From the NCBI RefSeq assembly GCF_002893095.1, contig NZ_PKQQ01000009.1:1-64000 (forward strand): a stretch of 64,000 nt of DNA, given 5' to 3'. This stretch comes from Stenotrophomonas sp. VV52. Lineage in GTDB: Bacteria > Pseudomonadota > Gammaproteobacteria > Xanthomonadales > Xanthomonadaceae. Of the stretch, positions 9,901 through 18,428 are shown piece by piece. The notes under the pieces were generated by a model, which was given only the letters and a program-made list of their open reading frames with translations, made no database searches and was not told the DNA's origin. The translations under genes were made by a program, and so were the position numbers. The stretch's first letter is position 1, and every line of letters starts with the position of its first letter.

Positions 9901-10911
9901 TTGAACAACAGGATTCTAGTGACAGGCGGGGCCGGCTACATTGGCTCGCATACCACTATCGCACTGCTGCAGGCAGGCTACGACGTCGTGATCGCCGACA
10001 ACTTCAGCAATAGCGAGCGCTGGATTCCTGACCGGATTTCGACGTTGTCCGGACATGTCGTGCAGTGCCATGAGCTGGACCTGCGGAACCACGCTGCAAC
10101 TTTGGAGTGCCTGCATCAGGTCCGACCCGACGGTGTGATTCATTTCGGTGCGCTTAAATCGGTAGGCGAGAGCATCGCCAACCCGTTGCACTACTATCAG
10201 AACAACGTCACCGGCACGCTGAACCTGCTGGATGCCATGCAGCACATTGGCTGCAATAACTTGGTGTTCAGCTCCTCGGCCACCGTCTACGGCTACCCGG
10301 ACCGTTGCCCCATCAGCGAAGACGCTGCCCTTCACGCGATCAACCCGTACGGGCGCACCAAGTTGATGATGGAGCAGGCGATCGAGGACATCGGCACCTC
10401 CAGCCCCGGGTTCCATGCCGCGGTTCTGCGCTACTTTAACCCCGCCGGTGCGCACGACAGTGGCCAGCTTGGCGAGCTCCCACGTGGCGCCCCCAACAAC
10501 CTTGTACCATTCGTGGCTCAGGTAGCCGCCGGGCTCCGTCCGGAAGTCAAGGTGTTTGGCGGAGACTACAAAACACCCGATGGCACCGGAATCCGGGATT
10601 ACATCCACGTGATGGATCTTGCCCAGGCCCATGTCCACGCACTGGAGTACCTGCGCGATCGCAAGCAGGGACTTGTGGTCAACCTCGGCACCGGCAGCGG
10701 GTACTCGGTGATCGAAATCATCGATGCCTTCAGCCGGGCAAGCGGCCGCCAGATTGCCTACCAGATCACCGACCGGCGCCCGGGTGACGCCGACGCCTGC
10801 TATGCCGATCCATCGCTGGCTGAGAAGCTGCTGGGGTGGCGGGCTTCGCGGGGGTTGGACACTATCTGCGCCGACGCATGGCGCTGGCAGATACACCTGC
10901 AGCAGAACTGA
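9901..10911 (+). CDS. galE: UDP-glucose 4-epimerase
   Basis: Interconverts UDP-glucose and UDP-galactose (some members also the N-acetyl forms), supplying a sugar donor to the locus. The 336-aa protein has GGAGYIGSHT near residue 8, FGALKSVGES, FSSSATVYG, the catalytic YGRTK, LRYFNPAGAH and GTGIRDYIHVMDLA. I take the TTG at 9901 as start: GGAGGA ends about five bases upstream, and the protein begins right at the Rossmann strand. It sits 48 bases after DUF2304 in the same operon. Confidence 0.95.
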   Translation: MNNRILVTGGAGYIGSHTTIALLQAGYDVVIADNFSNSERWIPDRISTLSGHVVQCHELDLRNHAATLECLHQVRPDGVIHFGALKSVGESIANPLHYYQNNVTGTLNLLDAMQHIGCNNLVFSSSATVYGYPDRCPISEDAALHAINPYGRTKLMMEQAIEDIGTSSPGFHAAVLRYFNPAGAHDSGQLGELPRGAPNNLVPFVAQVAAGLRPEVKVFGGDYKTPDGTGIRDYIHVMDLAQAHVHALEYLRDRKQGLVVNLGTGSGYSVIEIIDAFSRASGRQIAYQITDRRPGDADACYADPSLAEKLLGWRASRGLDTICADAWRWQIHLQQN

Positions 10912-10946
10912 TCACTCCATCCGACCGCCCGCCGTTGGACCTTTCA

Positions 10947-13124
10947 ATGAACACGACTTCGTGGGGCTCGCACAGCAAGCCCTGGCCGGCCGCTAGCCTC
11001 GCGGCCCTGCTGGCTGTCTGCGGCGCCTTTTCAATCCTGTCGCGCGTACCTGGCGCGGAATTCCTCGATGTGCCCCAGGCGCTGGTGCCAGTGCTGTTCT
11101 GCGCCGCAGTCCTGTGGTTCATCCTGCTGCCGGCATCGCGCAGGCTGCTGGAACGGGCCTGCACCTTGTCCACGCGCATCTGCGTGATCGCAATCGCCTG
11201 CGCACTGGTCACGGGCACGATCCTGCTCTTCGCACTGCCGATCAAGCCCGCGCCGATCAGCGTTGCGGACGTCTCGGTAAGCGTATTGGACGGAAAGTCG
11301 GCGAGCTCACAAGGTCGGGAAGTATGGCTGCGGGTGGAACGTGACGGGAAGGATGTCCCCTTCAGTGAACTCAGGCAAACGGGCGAATGGGTGGACAAGG
11401 CGCCCTTCCTGGTTGCAGTGGCTCCTTCCGTACCGACGTCGATCGCATGGCGAGGCTCGTACGAGGACAGCCTGCGGTTGATCTTCGTTGCCCATGGCTG
11501 GTCAGGGCGTGCGCGCGTGACCTGGAATGGCATGCAGCGCGACCTGGACCTTTACCGTTCGGAAGGGGGCAGCTTGACCCTCGATCTCGGAGGAATTGAG
11601 GTCACCCAGAATCGGCTTGCCATTCCCGTCCGCAGCGCGCGCCAGTGGGCAACTGCCACCGCAGACATCATCCTGATGGGCGCCCTTGGACTGTGGCTGT
11701 TTGGCTGGCTTACTACCCGGCCCTATCCATCGACCGAGGTAGCCAATCCCGGCCCAGCGTGGCGGGAAGCGCTGTTGTTCTCCATCCCGCTGTTGGCATC
11801 CAGTGTCGCGTGCCTGATCATCTTCTACCCCGGGATGATGACGTCCGACTCCCTGGATCAATGGCGACAGGCTGGGTCGCTGTCCTTCAACGACGCCCAT
11901 CCATTGCTTTACGGCCTGATGATGGTCGCGGCCCGGTGGTTCTGGGATAGCCCCGCGGCCGTTGCGACGGTCCAGTTGGTCCTATTCTCGGCCAGCAGCG
12001 GTTGGCTGGTGGCCTCGGTGCGCCGCACTACCGGCGCTCCCACCTTGATCGCGTGGTTCTCCGCGTGTCTGCTGGCGACTTTCCCCTTGCTTCCACTGAC
12101 CGCGGTCACCCTGTGGAAGGATGTACCCTACTCTGCGGCTGTCATCGCACTGACCGCGTTCGTAGTGGCGCGCGCGCCTCGTACGGTGAGCCATGGGATG
12201 AGTGTTGGTGCCACCATCGCGTTCTCCATGTTGATGTTCTGTGCAATGGCGCTACGTCACAACGGGCCGCCTGTCGCCATTGCAGCCGCACTGGTGCTGT
12301 TCTTCATTGCCCGGCATGCGCGTCTCCGCGTCGCACTGGCCACCGTGACTGCGATCATCTTGATGGTGCTGCTGAAAGGGCCGATCTCTGACGCGGCGGG
12401 TATTGAGCGTAAGCCAGTCAGTTACGTGCTGTACTCCCACCACATCGCCGCACACTTAGCCGCCGGTAATCTTCCGGTAGCCGCTGCAGACCAAGCGCTG
12501 TTGCGGCGGATCAATTCAAAGGATGCAGACTGGGCCTACAACTGTGCTACGGTGAATCCCGTCGTCTTCAACCCCCAATTTGACGCCCGCCTGGCCATGG
12601 CGCACGACAGTGACCTTTTGCGAATCCTGCTGGAGCAGGCCCGTAAACAACCTGATGTCGAGTTCCAGCACGGCATGTGCTCCAGCGGCCTGATCTGGCG
12701 GATCAAGGATTTCGAAAACGACCCGCTGTATCTCTCAAGCGTGGGCCTGTGGGCACCCTACGGCAAGGTCAAGTGGATCACGGGCGAGCGAGGGGACCCC
12801 GTCCAAGATTCCATATCTCCTGCGCTGGCCGAGTTTGTTGGCAAAATGTCCCTTCTTCCGATAATGGAAGCTGTGTTCCGTCCGGCCGCCTACATGTACC
12901 TGCTCATCTTCGCCTGCGGCGTCGCAGTTTCACGGCGGCGTGACAATCGCATCTGGTTGCTGCTGGTACTGCCCGCTGTGCACACCGCGTTCTTGGCAAT
13001 TTCCATCGTTGCGCAGGATGCAAGGTACCAGCTTCCCCTGTATGTAATTACCTTCGCCGCCGTACCGCTCCTCGTGTCAGCCCATCGCCGCCTGCCGCAG
13101 TCCAGTTCGCAGGCTGGATCATGA
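10947..13124 (+). CDS. Large membrane protein, GT-C-like (DUF6020-type), paralog 1
   Basis: 725-aa polytopic membrane protein with two N-terminal helices, a roughly 130-residue soluble segment (about residues 105-230), a long multi-helix block and a C-terminal soluble loop ending in more helices. Block motifs TSDSLDQWRQA, NDAHPLLYG, VTLWKDVPYS, ALRHNGPPVA, YSHHIAAHLA and AQDARYQLP recur in the next gene. The Asp-rich loop after the first core helix recalls GT-C enzymes that use lipid-linked sugars. The ATG at 10947 is preferred over in-frame starts inside galE; its ribosome binding site is weak. It is probably a periplasmic-side glycosyltransferase decorating LPS; acceptor and donor are unknown. 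Confidence 0.72.
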   Translation: MNTTSWGSHSKPWPAASLAALLAVCGAFSILSRVPGAEFLDVPQALVPVLFCAAVLWFILLPASRRLLERACTLSTRICVIAIACALVTGTILLFALPIKPAPISVADVSVSVLDGKSASSQGREVWLRVERDGKDVPFSELRQTGEWVDKAPFLVAVAPSVPTSIAWRGSYEDSLRLIFVAHGWSGRARVTWNGMQRDLDLYRSEGGSLTLDLGGIEVTQNRLAIPVRSARQWATATADIILMGALGLWLFGWLTTRPYPSTEVANPGPAWREALLFSIPLLASSVACLIIFYPGMMTSDSLDQWRQAGSLSFNDAHPLLYGLMMVAARWFWDSPAAVATVQLVLFSASSGWLVASVRRTTGAPTLIAWFSACLLATFPLLPLTAVTLWKDVPYSAAVIALTAFVVARAPRTVSHGMSVGATIAFSMLMFCAMALRHNGPPVAIAAALVLFFIARHARLRVALATVTAIILMVLLKGPISDAAGIERKPVSYVLYSHHIAAHLAAGNLPVAAADQALLRRINSKDADWAYNCATVNPVVFNPQFDARLAMAHDSDLLRILLEQARKQPDVEFQHGMCSSGLIWRIKDFENDPLYLSSVGLWAPYGKVKWITGERGDPVQDSISPALAEFVGKMSLLPIMEAVFRPAAYMYLLIFACGVAVSRRRDNRIWLLLVLPAVHTAFLAISIVAQDARYQLPLYVITFAAVPLLVSAHRRLPQSSSQAGS

Positions 13125-15307
13125 CGTTGAGGCGCCCCACAGCGCGAATACTGGTCATCGTCATATCCGCAGGACTGATGCTGGCAGCGGCGTCCCTTTG
13201 TCCACGGACGGCGTTTGCACAATTATCAGCGCTGCTCCGCATCACGCTGCTGATCGCAGCGGCTGGCGTGGCTGCGGCAGCCTCATTTCTGGTTCTGGAG
13301 TGTACAAGGCCGCAATGGAGCGTGATTCCAGTGCGTTCCCGCATCGCGTGGCTGGGCGGCGCCGTAGTGGCCGGGTGGTTGCTGACGTGGATGATTCCGC
13401 TGGATCCTGCGCCTGCCCCCGGCAAGCCATTTTCGGTCGAAATCAGTTCGCTGGGCACGCATTCCAAGGCGTCCCAAGGCGCGGAGGTGTGGGCCAAGCT
13501 GGTCGTCGACGGCAGGTCAGTTGAACTCGGCGAAACGGATGCGGGTCCGACTTGGATTGCCGAACACGGCTATCTGATCACGCCAATCAACAGCCCTCCT
13601 GACCGGATCGAATGGAACGGCCATTATCGCCGCAGCGTGCAGCTGCAGCTGTATACGCATCCGTGGTCTGGACAAGCGCGCGTACGTTGGCCAGGTAACG
13701 AGCGCACGTTGGACCTGTACAGCCCCGCTGGCGGTAACGTCGATCTTGCTCTCGCACATGGTTTCAATGCGACGTCGACGCAGTTCCTGTTGTTTCCATC
13801 GCGAACGCCGCTGCAGTACCTGGTGCAGGCCTGCCAAGCAGTCTCGCTGGGGTTGTTGATCCTCGCTGGTCTTGCATTCTTTTCGCGCTGGCCCTTACCC
13901 GCTGCCGCCGCAACATCGGCAGCGGAACGAAGCTTGGCGTGCGAGATACTGATCGCGGCCCTGCCCCTGCTCGTAGTGGGCAGCGTAGTGCTGGTGATCT
14001 TCTCGCCCGCGATCCTGACCACGGACTCACTTGGCCAGTGGAACCAGGCCAGCACCGGGCGTTACTCGGACGCGCATCCCGTGATGTACGCGTTCTACCT
14101 ATGGGGGATCCAGCGGCTCAACGGCGGCCCGGCCCTCGCTGCCTGGCTGCAGATGGCCGCGATGGCGCTGGCCGGCGGCTGGCTGGCCGTCACGGTCCGA
14201 CGCGCCTGCAACGCTCCCCGATGGAGCTCACTGGCCGGCGGCATGCTGGTAGCTGCATATCCGTTGACCGCACTAACGTCGATCACTCTCTGGAAAGATG
14301 TACCCTACGCCAGCAGTGTGACTGCCCTCACCGCATTCGTAATCGGCAACGTGTTCCTTGGCACTCCAGACCTCCGGCGCTTCCGCAATGGACTTGGCTT
14401 GGCAGTGCTGGCGGCGGCATGCATCGGCCTTCGCCACAACGGCCCACCGGTGGCCGCTGCTGCGTTCCTGATCCTGCTGCTGCGTCCCGGTGCCCGGCTG
14501 CACACGGTGGCTTACCTAATTGTGGCGTTTGCGCTGGCTTGGGGCGTAAAGGGGCCGTTGGCCAATGCGGTTGGCACCGAGCGCACCAGTGCCGCCTACA
14601 TGGCCTACACGCACCATCTGTCTGCGCACCTTGCATCCGGCCAACAGCCGACGTCGGCAGCGGACACTGCGATTCTCGACGCCATCGACAAGGGTGCCGA
14701 TGACTGGCGCTATCGCTGCTCAATGGTCAATACGACCATCTTCGACAACGCGTATGACATCCCCACAGCGGTGAAATACCAGGACGACCTGTTCCGGATA
14801 TGGCTGCGGATGGCGCTGGACCGTCCTGACGTAGAGTTCGACCACATGCTGTGCGCAAGCAGCATGGTCTGGCGTTACCGTATCGCTGACAATGGCCCCC
14901 TGTACCTGTACACATTCGGATTTCTCGACAAGGGTGAGGGCGGCCTGCAATGGGTTGAGCCAGGCTTGAGCGGTTTCGTCGAGACGTCGCCCTTCCCCGA
15001 CGTTGCTGCCTGGATCGGACGCGCGGTGCTGGACGTCCGCCTGACCCGATTCTGGCGTCCCGCAGCGTTCCTTTGCGCGCTGACGCTGCTGACCGTGCTG
15101 GCATGGCGCCGCACCGGGGATCGACGGGTACTGTTGATACCCGTACTGGTACTGGTGCACACCATGGTGCTGATGGTGGCCATCATCGCGCAGGACGCTC
15201 GATACCAGCTCCCGATCTACATCATCCTGTTGGCCGTTGCCCCCGCACTGGCGCTCTCCCGGCGCGCCGGCGTTCAGGCAACCGGGGGCAGCGCCCCAGA
15301 GGGATAA
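13121..15307 (+). CDS. Large membrane protein, GT-C-like (DUF6020-type), paralog 2
   Basis: 728-aa paralog of the preceding gene with the same order of parts and aligned motifs: TTDSLGQWNQA, SDAHPVMYA, ITLWKDVPYA, GLRHNGPPVA, YTHHLSAHLA and AQDARYQLP. The pair looks like a tandem duplication that then diverged widely. The start overlaps the previous stop (ATGA). The last 34 bases overlap, tail to tail, the end of the leftward GT2 gene. Likely a second periplasmic glycosyltransferase acting on a different linkage; inferred from family and context only. Confidence 0.72.
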   Translation: MTLRRPTARILVIVISAGLMLAAASLCPRTAFAQLSALLRITLLIAAAGVAAAASFLVLECTRPQWSVIPVRSRIAWLGGAVVAGWLLTWMIPLDPAPAPGKPFSVEISSLGTHSKASQGAEVWAKLVVDGRSVELGETDAGPTWIAEHGYLITPINSPPDRIEWNGHYRRSVQLQLYTHPWSGQARVRWPGNERTLDLYSPAGGNVDLALAHGFNATSTQFLLFPSRTPLQYLVQACQAVSLGLLILAGLAFFSRWPLPAAAATSAAERSLACEILIAALPLLVVGSVVLVIFSPAILTTDSLGQWNQASTGRYSDAHPVMYAFYLWGIQRLNGGPALAAWLQMAAMALAGGWLAVTVRRACNAPRWSSLAGGMLVAAYPLTALTSITLWKDVPYASSVTALTAFVIGNVFLGTPDLRRFRNGLGLAVLAAACIGLRHNGPPVAAAAFLILLLRPGARLHTVAYLIVAFALAWGVKGPLANAVGTERTSAAYMAYTHHLSAHLASGQQPTSAADTAILDAIDKGADDWRYRCSMVNTTIFDNAYDIPTAVKYQDDLFRIWLRMALDRPDVEFDHMLCASSMVWRYRIADNGPLYLYTFGFLDKGEGGLQWVEPGLSGFVETSPFPDVAAWIGRAVLDVRLTRFWRPAAFLCALTLLTVLAWRRTGDRRVLLIPVLVLVHTMVLMVAIIAQDARYQLPIYIILLAVAPALALSRRAGVQATGGSAPEG

Positions 15308-16266
15308 CGCGTCAGCAGAGGGTGCAAGGCATGGCGTGGCATTGCCGAGGTTTCATGCGATAGGAACGCCAGCAGCAGTTGCAGGCCGAGCATCATCGGC
15401 AGCGCAGCCAGCATGATGGTCCCAAGTGGCGTGAACAACCCTTCTTCGGCGGCGTGCAGCCAGTGGAAGAAGCCAAACAGCGCGCCAAATACAAGCATGG
15501 GCAGACCCACCAGCAGCTCGATCGAGGCCATGTTCAGGTCGCGCAGGTAGTAGTTGTAGATTACCCGCTTGCAGGCGTTGCGCATGTGCTTGGCTAGAAA
15601 CTCCCCGATGATCTTCGACACCTTAAGACCGCTGACCTCATCGGCGTAGCGTGAATCCATGGGAATGTCCACCACCTTGGCCCGCATGACGTTCAAGCGG
15701 AACAGGATGTCGCTTTCGAAAAAGTAGCGCTTACTGATGGCCTCCAGCGGAAGCCGACGCGCGATCGCGGCGTGGATGGCAGTGTAACCATTGGTAGGGT
15801 CGAACACGTCCCAGTACCCCGTCGACGCCTTTGCCATGAAGGACAGGCCCAGGTTGCCAATCCGTCGCAGCAATGGCATCGCGCTGATCCCGCGCAGGTC
15901 GAAGAAGCGATTGCCCTTGGTGTAGTCAGCGTCTCCTGCCAGGATCGGCGCGACAAAAACATCGATCAGCGATGGATCCATTTGACCGTCGCCATCCAGC
16001 TTGACCATGACGGTTGCACCGTCGGCGATCGCGCGCTCATAGCCGTGCATGACTGCCCCGCCGACTCCTAGGTTTACTGCATTGCGCACAACGACCACCC
16101 TCGGATCGCCGCAGGCGCGCTCAACCAGGTCACCGCTGCCGTCCGGGCAACAGTCATCCACGCAATAGATCCTGTCTACTAGGGGACCGATGCACTCCAA
16201 CAACGGCAGGATATGCTTGGTCACCTTATGACAGGGAATTACTACTGCGACGCCGCTACTCCACAT
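15274..16266 (-). CDS. Family 2 glycosyltransferase with C-terminal membrane helices (GtrB/DPM1-like)
   Basis: 330-aa protein. The GT-A domain spans about residues 1-230 with VAVVIPCHKV, IYCVDDCCPDGSGD, NLGVGGAVMHGY, KLDGDGQMDPS (DxD equivalent) and DPTNGYTAIH. Two hydrophobic segments follow near residues 245-275 and 285-310. This is the layout of enzymes that put a sugar on undecaprenyl phosphate at the inner membrane. I chose the ATG at 16264-16266: a GGAGAG lies about eight bases upstream and the protein then begins at the first GT2 strand. It is last of the leftward operon. Confidence 0.85.
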   Translation of the reverse strand: MWSSGVAVVIPCHKVTKHILPLLECIGPLVDRIYCVDDCCPDGSGDLVERACGDPRVVVVRNAVNLGVGGAVMHGYERAIADGATVMVKLDGDGQMDPSLIDVFVAPILAGDADYTKGNRFFDLRGISAMPLLRRIGNLGLSFMAKASTGYWDVFDPTNGYTAIHAAIARRLPLEAISKRYFFESDILFRLNVMRAKVVDIPMDSRYADEVSGLKVSKIIGEFLAKHMRNACKRVIYNYYLRDLNMASIELLVGLPMLVFGALFGFFHWLHAAEEGLFTPLGTIMLAALPMMLGLQLLLAFLSHETSAMPRHALHPLLTRYPSGALPPVA

Positions 16267-16300
16267 GAATGGGCCTCTCCAAGCGTTTGTTGACGAATTT

Positions 16301-18406
16301 CTAGCTGCGCAGCGCAGCCAGTCGCCTGCGCAGCAGGCCAATGACTGCAGACAAGCGGTAGGCGGTGCCGACGATCCGGCTCCTGCGCAGATTACGAATG
16401 TCCTGCAGTGTTGCCCCGACGTCCGCGAGCAAAAGTCCGTGCAGGGCATCGCCATCCACGCCGAGTGGAGCACACACCACCTGCAGCGATTGACGCGCGA
16501 CCTTGATGCGCTTGCGCGAGAGCAATCCCCTTCCGCTCATTTCCGCCATCAACTGCGCATGGCGGCTGCGCATTTCAGGCGCGTGAATCATCGAGTCCGG
16601 GCGACGACGATACAGGAAGTTGACATCGGACGTCACAAGAAAACGGCTGCCCCGGTCCAATGCACGCTGGTAGAACTCCCAATCTTCATAGGCGCGAAGA
16701 CTTTCGTCGTAGCAGAGCTCACGCATTATCCCGAGTCGCCCCAAGCACGTAGCCGTGGAGTAGCGGTTCGCGAACATGCCTGACTGCCAGGCTTCGCCGA
16801 CCAGGGGAATGCATTGCTGGAAGGCCACTTCCTTGAACTCACTCACTTGGTGGGCGTCGTCAAAGTAGGCGGCCTGGGGCACAACAAAGTCGAAGTCAGC
16901 CAATCGCTCAAGCGCGGAGACGGCTTCGCCGACGAATTGGGGGGCAATCAGGTCATCCGCATCCAGGGTCAGGACATACTTCCCCCGCGCAGCACTCAGC
17001 CCGGCGTTGCGCGCCGCGGCCAGGCCTTGGTTGAATGGCAGGCGCAGCACGCTCACAGATGAGTCGGAGGCTGCTGCCAGCCCCTCGATCAGATTGATTG
17101 ACGACGGGTCCGTGGAGCCGTCATCGATCACTATGATTTCCAACGACGTGTAGGAGCATTCACGCAGGTTAGCCAGCGTCGTCGGCAGATAGGCGCCAAG
17201 ATTGAAGTGCGGCACCAACACGCTGACCAGGGGCTGTTCCACGCGGGGAGATGCGACCGGCTCTCGAGCTCGAACAGCAGACAGCTGGCGCCCCGCCGAC
17301 CATTCCAGCATCAACTGCGACTGCGGCCTCCACTCGGCCGCCTTTGCCAGCACCCGCACGAGCGATGCGGCAGTCCCATCGTAGCGAAGTACATTGCGGC
17401 CATCATCCCATCCGGCACCCGCCGGATACGCAGGGTTTCGCGCATCCACGATCACCTGCCGTCCCTGCCCGAGCGCAGCCCTCGCCAGATCTGCGCTGGC
17501 ACTCCAGCTATCAGCGAAGACCACCGCTCCAGGCGCGTCCACGCCCGCAAGCTGATCCCGGGAAATGAGCTCGAAACGGTTACGCCATGCTGGTGGAACT
17601 GCGGCCAAGCCGTCCGTGGAGACCCTGCCGACAAGATGGAGCTTGATGCAGGCTGTGGCACCCGCAGTGCTTCCGATGAAGCCGATTGAGGCCCGCACGA
17701 ATTGACGCAGCGCGGCGGGTTCCGAAATGACACCTGCGATGTGCGCAGATGATGGGCCGGGCCGCGCGGCCAATGGCTCCTCTGAGTAAGTCGGCAGCGC
17801 CAGTCGGTCCTTCCAGCTACCTCCATCGATTCCCGATGCCGCGATGATGGACGCAGCCACCTCGACCTTCTCGCACCGGAGCTCATCGCAGTCTGTAAGG
17901 CACCGCCGTTCCATGTCCGCCGTGAGTAGATCGGACGTTGAGAGTGCACGCCCCTCTCTGGCGGCTTCCAGAACCGTGAGACCCGTCAAACGGACCGAGA
18001 CTGTAGTGGCCGCAAACGCTTGATGTACAAATCGTTCCTGAAGCAGCCAGAAACCGGAAGCTCCAAGGCAGGGAAGCGAAACATGCGCGACCGACCCGCG
18101 TTCGGACTCGATCTGTTTGAGGCAGTACAGCACCTGTCGTGCGGCCCAGTCTTCCTTCAGGCCTGATATGCCAGGCGCGGCCGGCCAACGCCGGTCAGCC
18201 TCCGTTGGGGTCCGAGCGTAGTCATTCCCCAAGGCAATGCACTGGGTTCCATCCGGAATGAAACCGCTCCAGTCAGCCGGGTCCATGTCGGCTCCGAGGA
18301 TTACGGCGATGGCGTCGCTGCCACCTCCTCGAAGCAATTGGCAGACCGCTCGACCGTCCGTGTCTAACGTGGACAAGGACGACGCGTAACCAACGACCAC
18401 GTGCAT
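16301..18406 (-). CDS. Two-domain glycosyltransferase: degenerate GT4-like N-half + intact GT2 C-half
   Basis: 701 aa; start at the ATG 18404-18406, with GGAG about eight bases upstream. Residues 1-360 align with the GT4 half of the neighbouring gene (DTDGRAV, ARNPAYPAG, WDDGRN), but the two EX7E catalytic glutamates are missing: where the neighbour has Trp-Glu-Ser and a later Glu, this protein has W301-S302-A and Ala310. Residues 390-640 are a GT2 with all key parts: SVLVPHFNLGAYL, IVIDDGSTD at 425-433, GLAAARNAGL, LDADD at 481-485 and YEDWEFYQRA at 573-582. So only the GT2 half is likely active. Probably extends the O-antigen chain; sugar unknown. Confidence 0.8.
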   Translation of the reverse strand: MHVVVGYASSLSTLDTDGRAVCQLLRGGGSDAIAVILGADMDPADWSGFIPDGTQCIALGNDYARTPTEADRRWPAAPGISGLKEDWAARQVLYCLKQIESERGSVAHVSLPCLGASGFWLLQERFVHQAFAATTVSVRLTGLTVLEAAREGRALSTSDLLTADMERRCLTDCDELRCEKVEVAASIIAASGIDGGSWKDRLALPTYSEEPLAARPGPSSAHIAGVISEPAALRQFVRASIGFIGSTAGATACIKLHLVGRVSTDGLAAVPPAWRNRFELISRDQLAGVDAPGAVVFADSWSASADLARAALGQGRQVIVDARNPAYPAGAGWDDGRNVLRYDGTAASLVRVLAKAAEWRPQSQLMLEWSAGRQLSAVRAREPVASPRVEQPLVSVLVPHFNLGAYLPTTLANLRECSYTSLEIIVIDDGSTDPSSINLIEGLAAASDSSVSVLRLPFNQGLAAARNAGLSAARGKYVLTLDADDLIAPQFVGEAVSALERLADFDFVVPQAAYFDDAHQVSEFKEVAFQQCIPLVGEAWQSGMFANRYSTATCLGRLGIMRELCYDESLRAYEDWEFYQRALDRGSRFLVTSDVNFLYRRRPDSMIHAPEMRSRHAQLMAEMSGRGLLSRKRIKVARQSLQVVCAPLGVDGDALHGLLLADVGATLQDIRNLRRSRIVGTAYRLSAVIGLLRRRLAALRS

Positions 18407-18428
18407 ACTACACTCCGGAATGAGTGGC

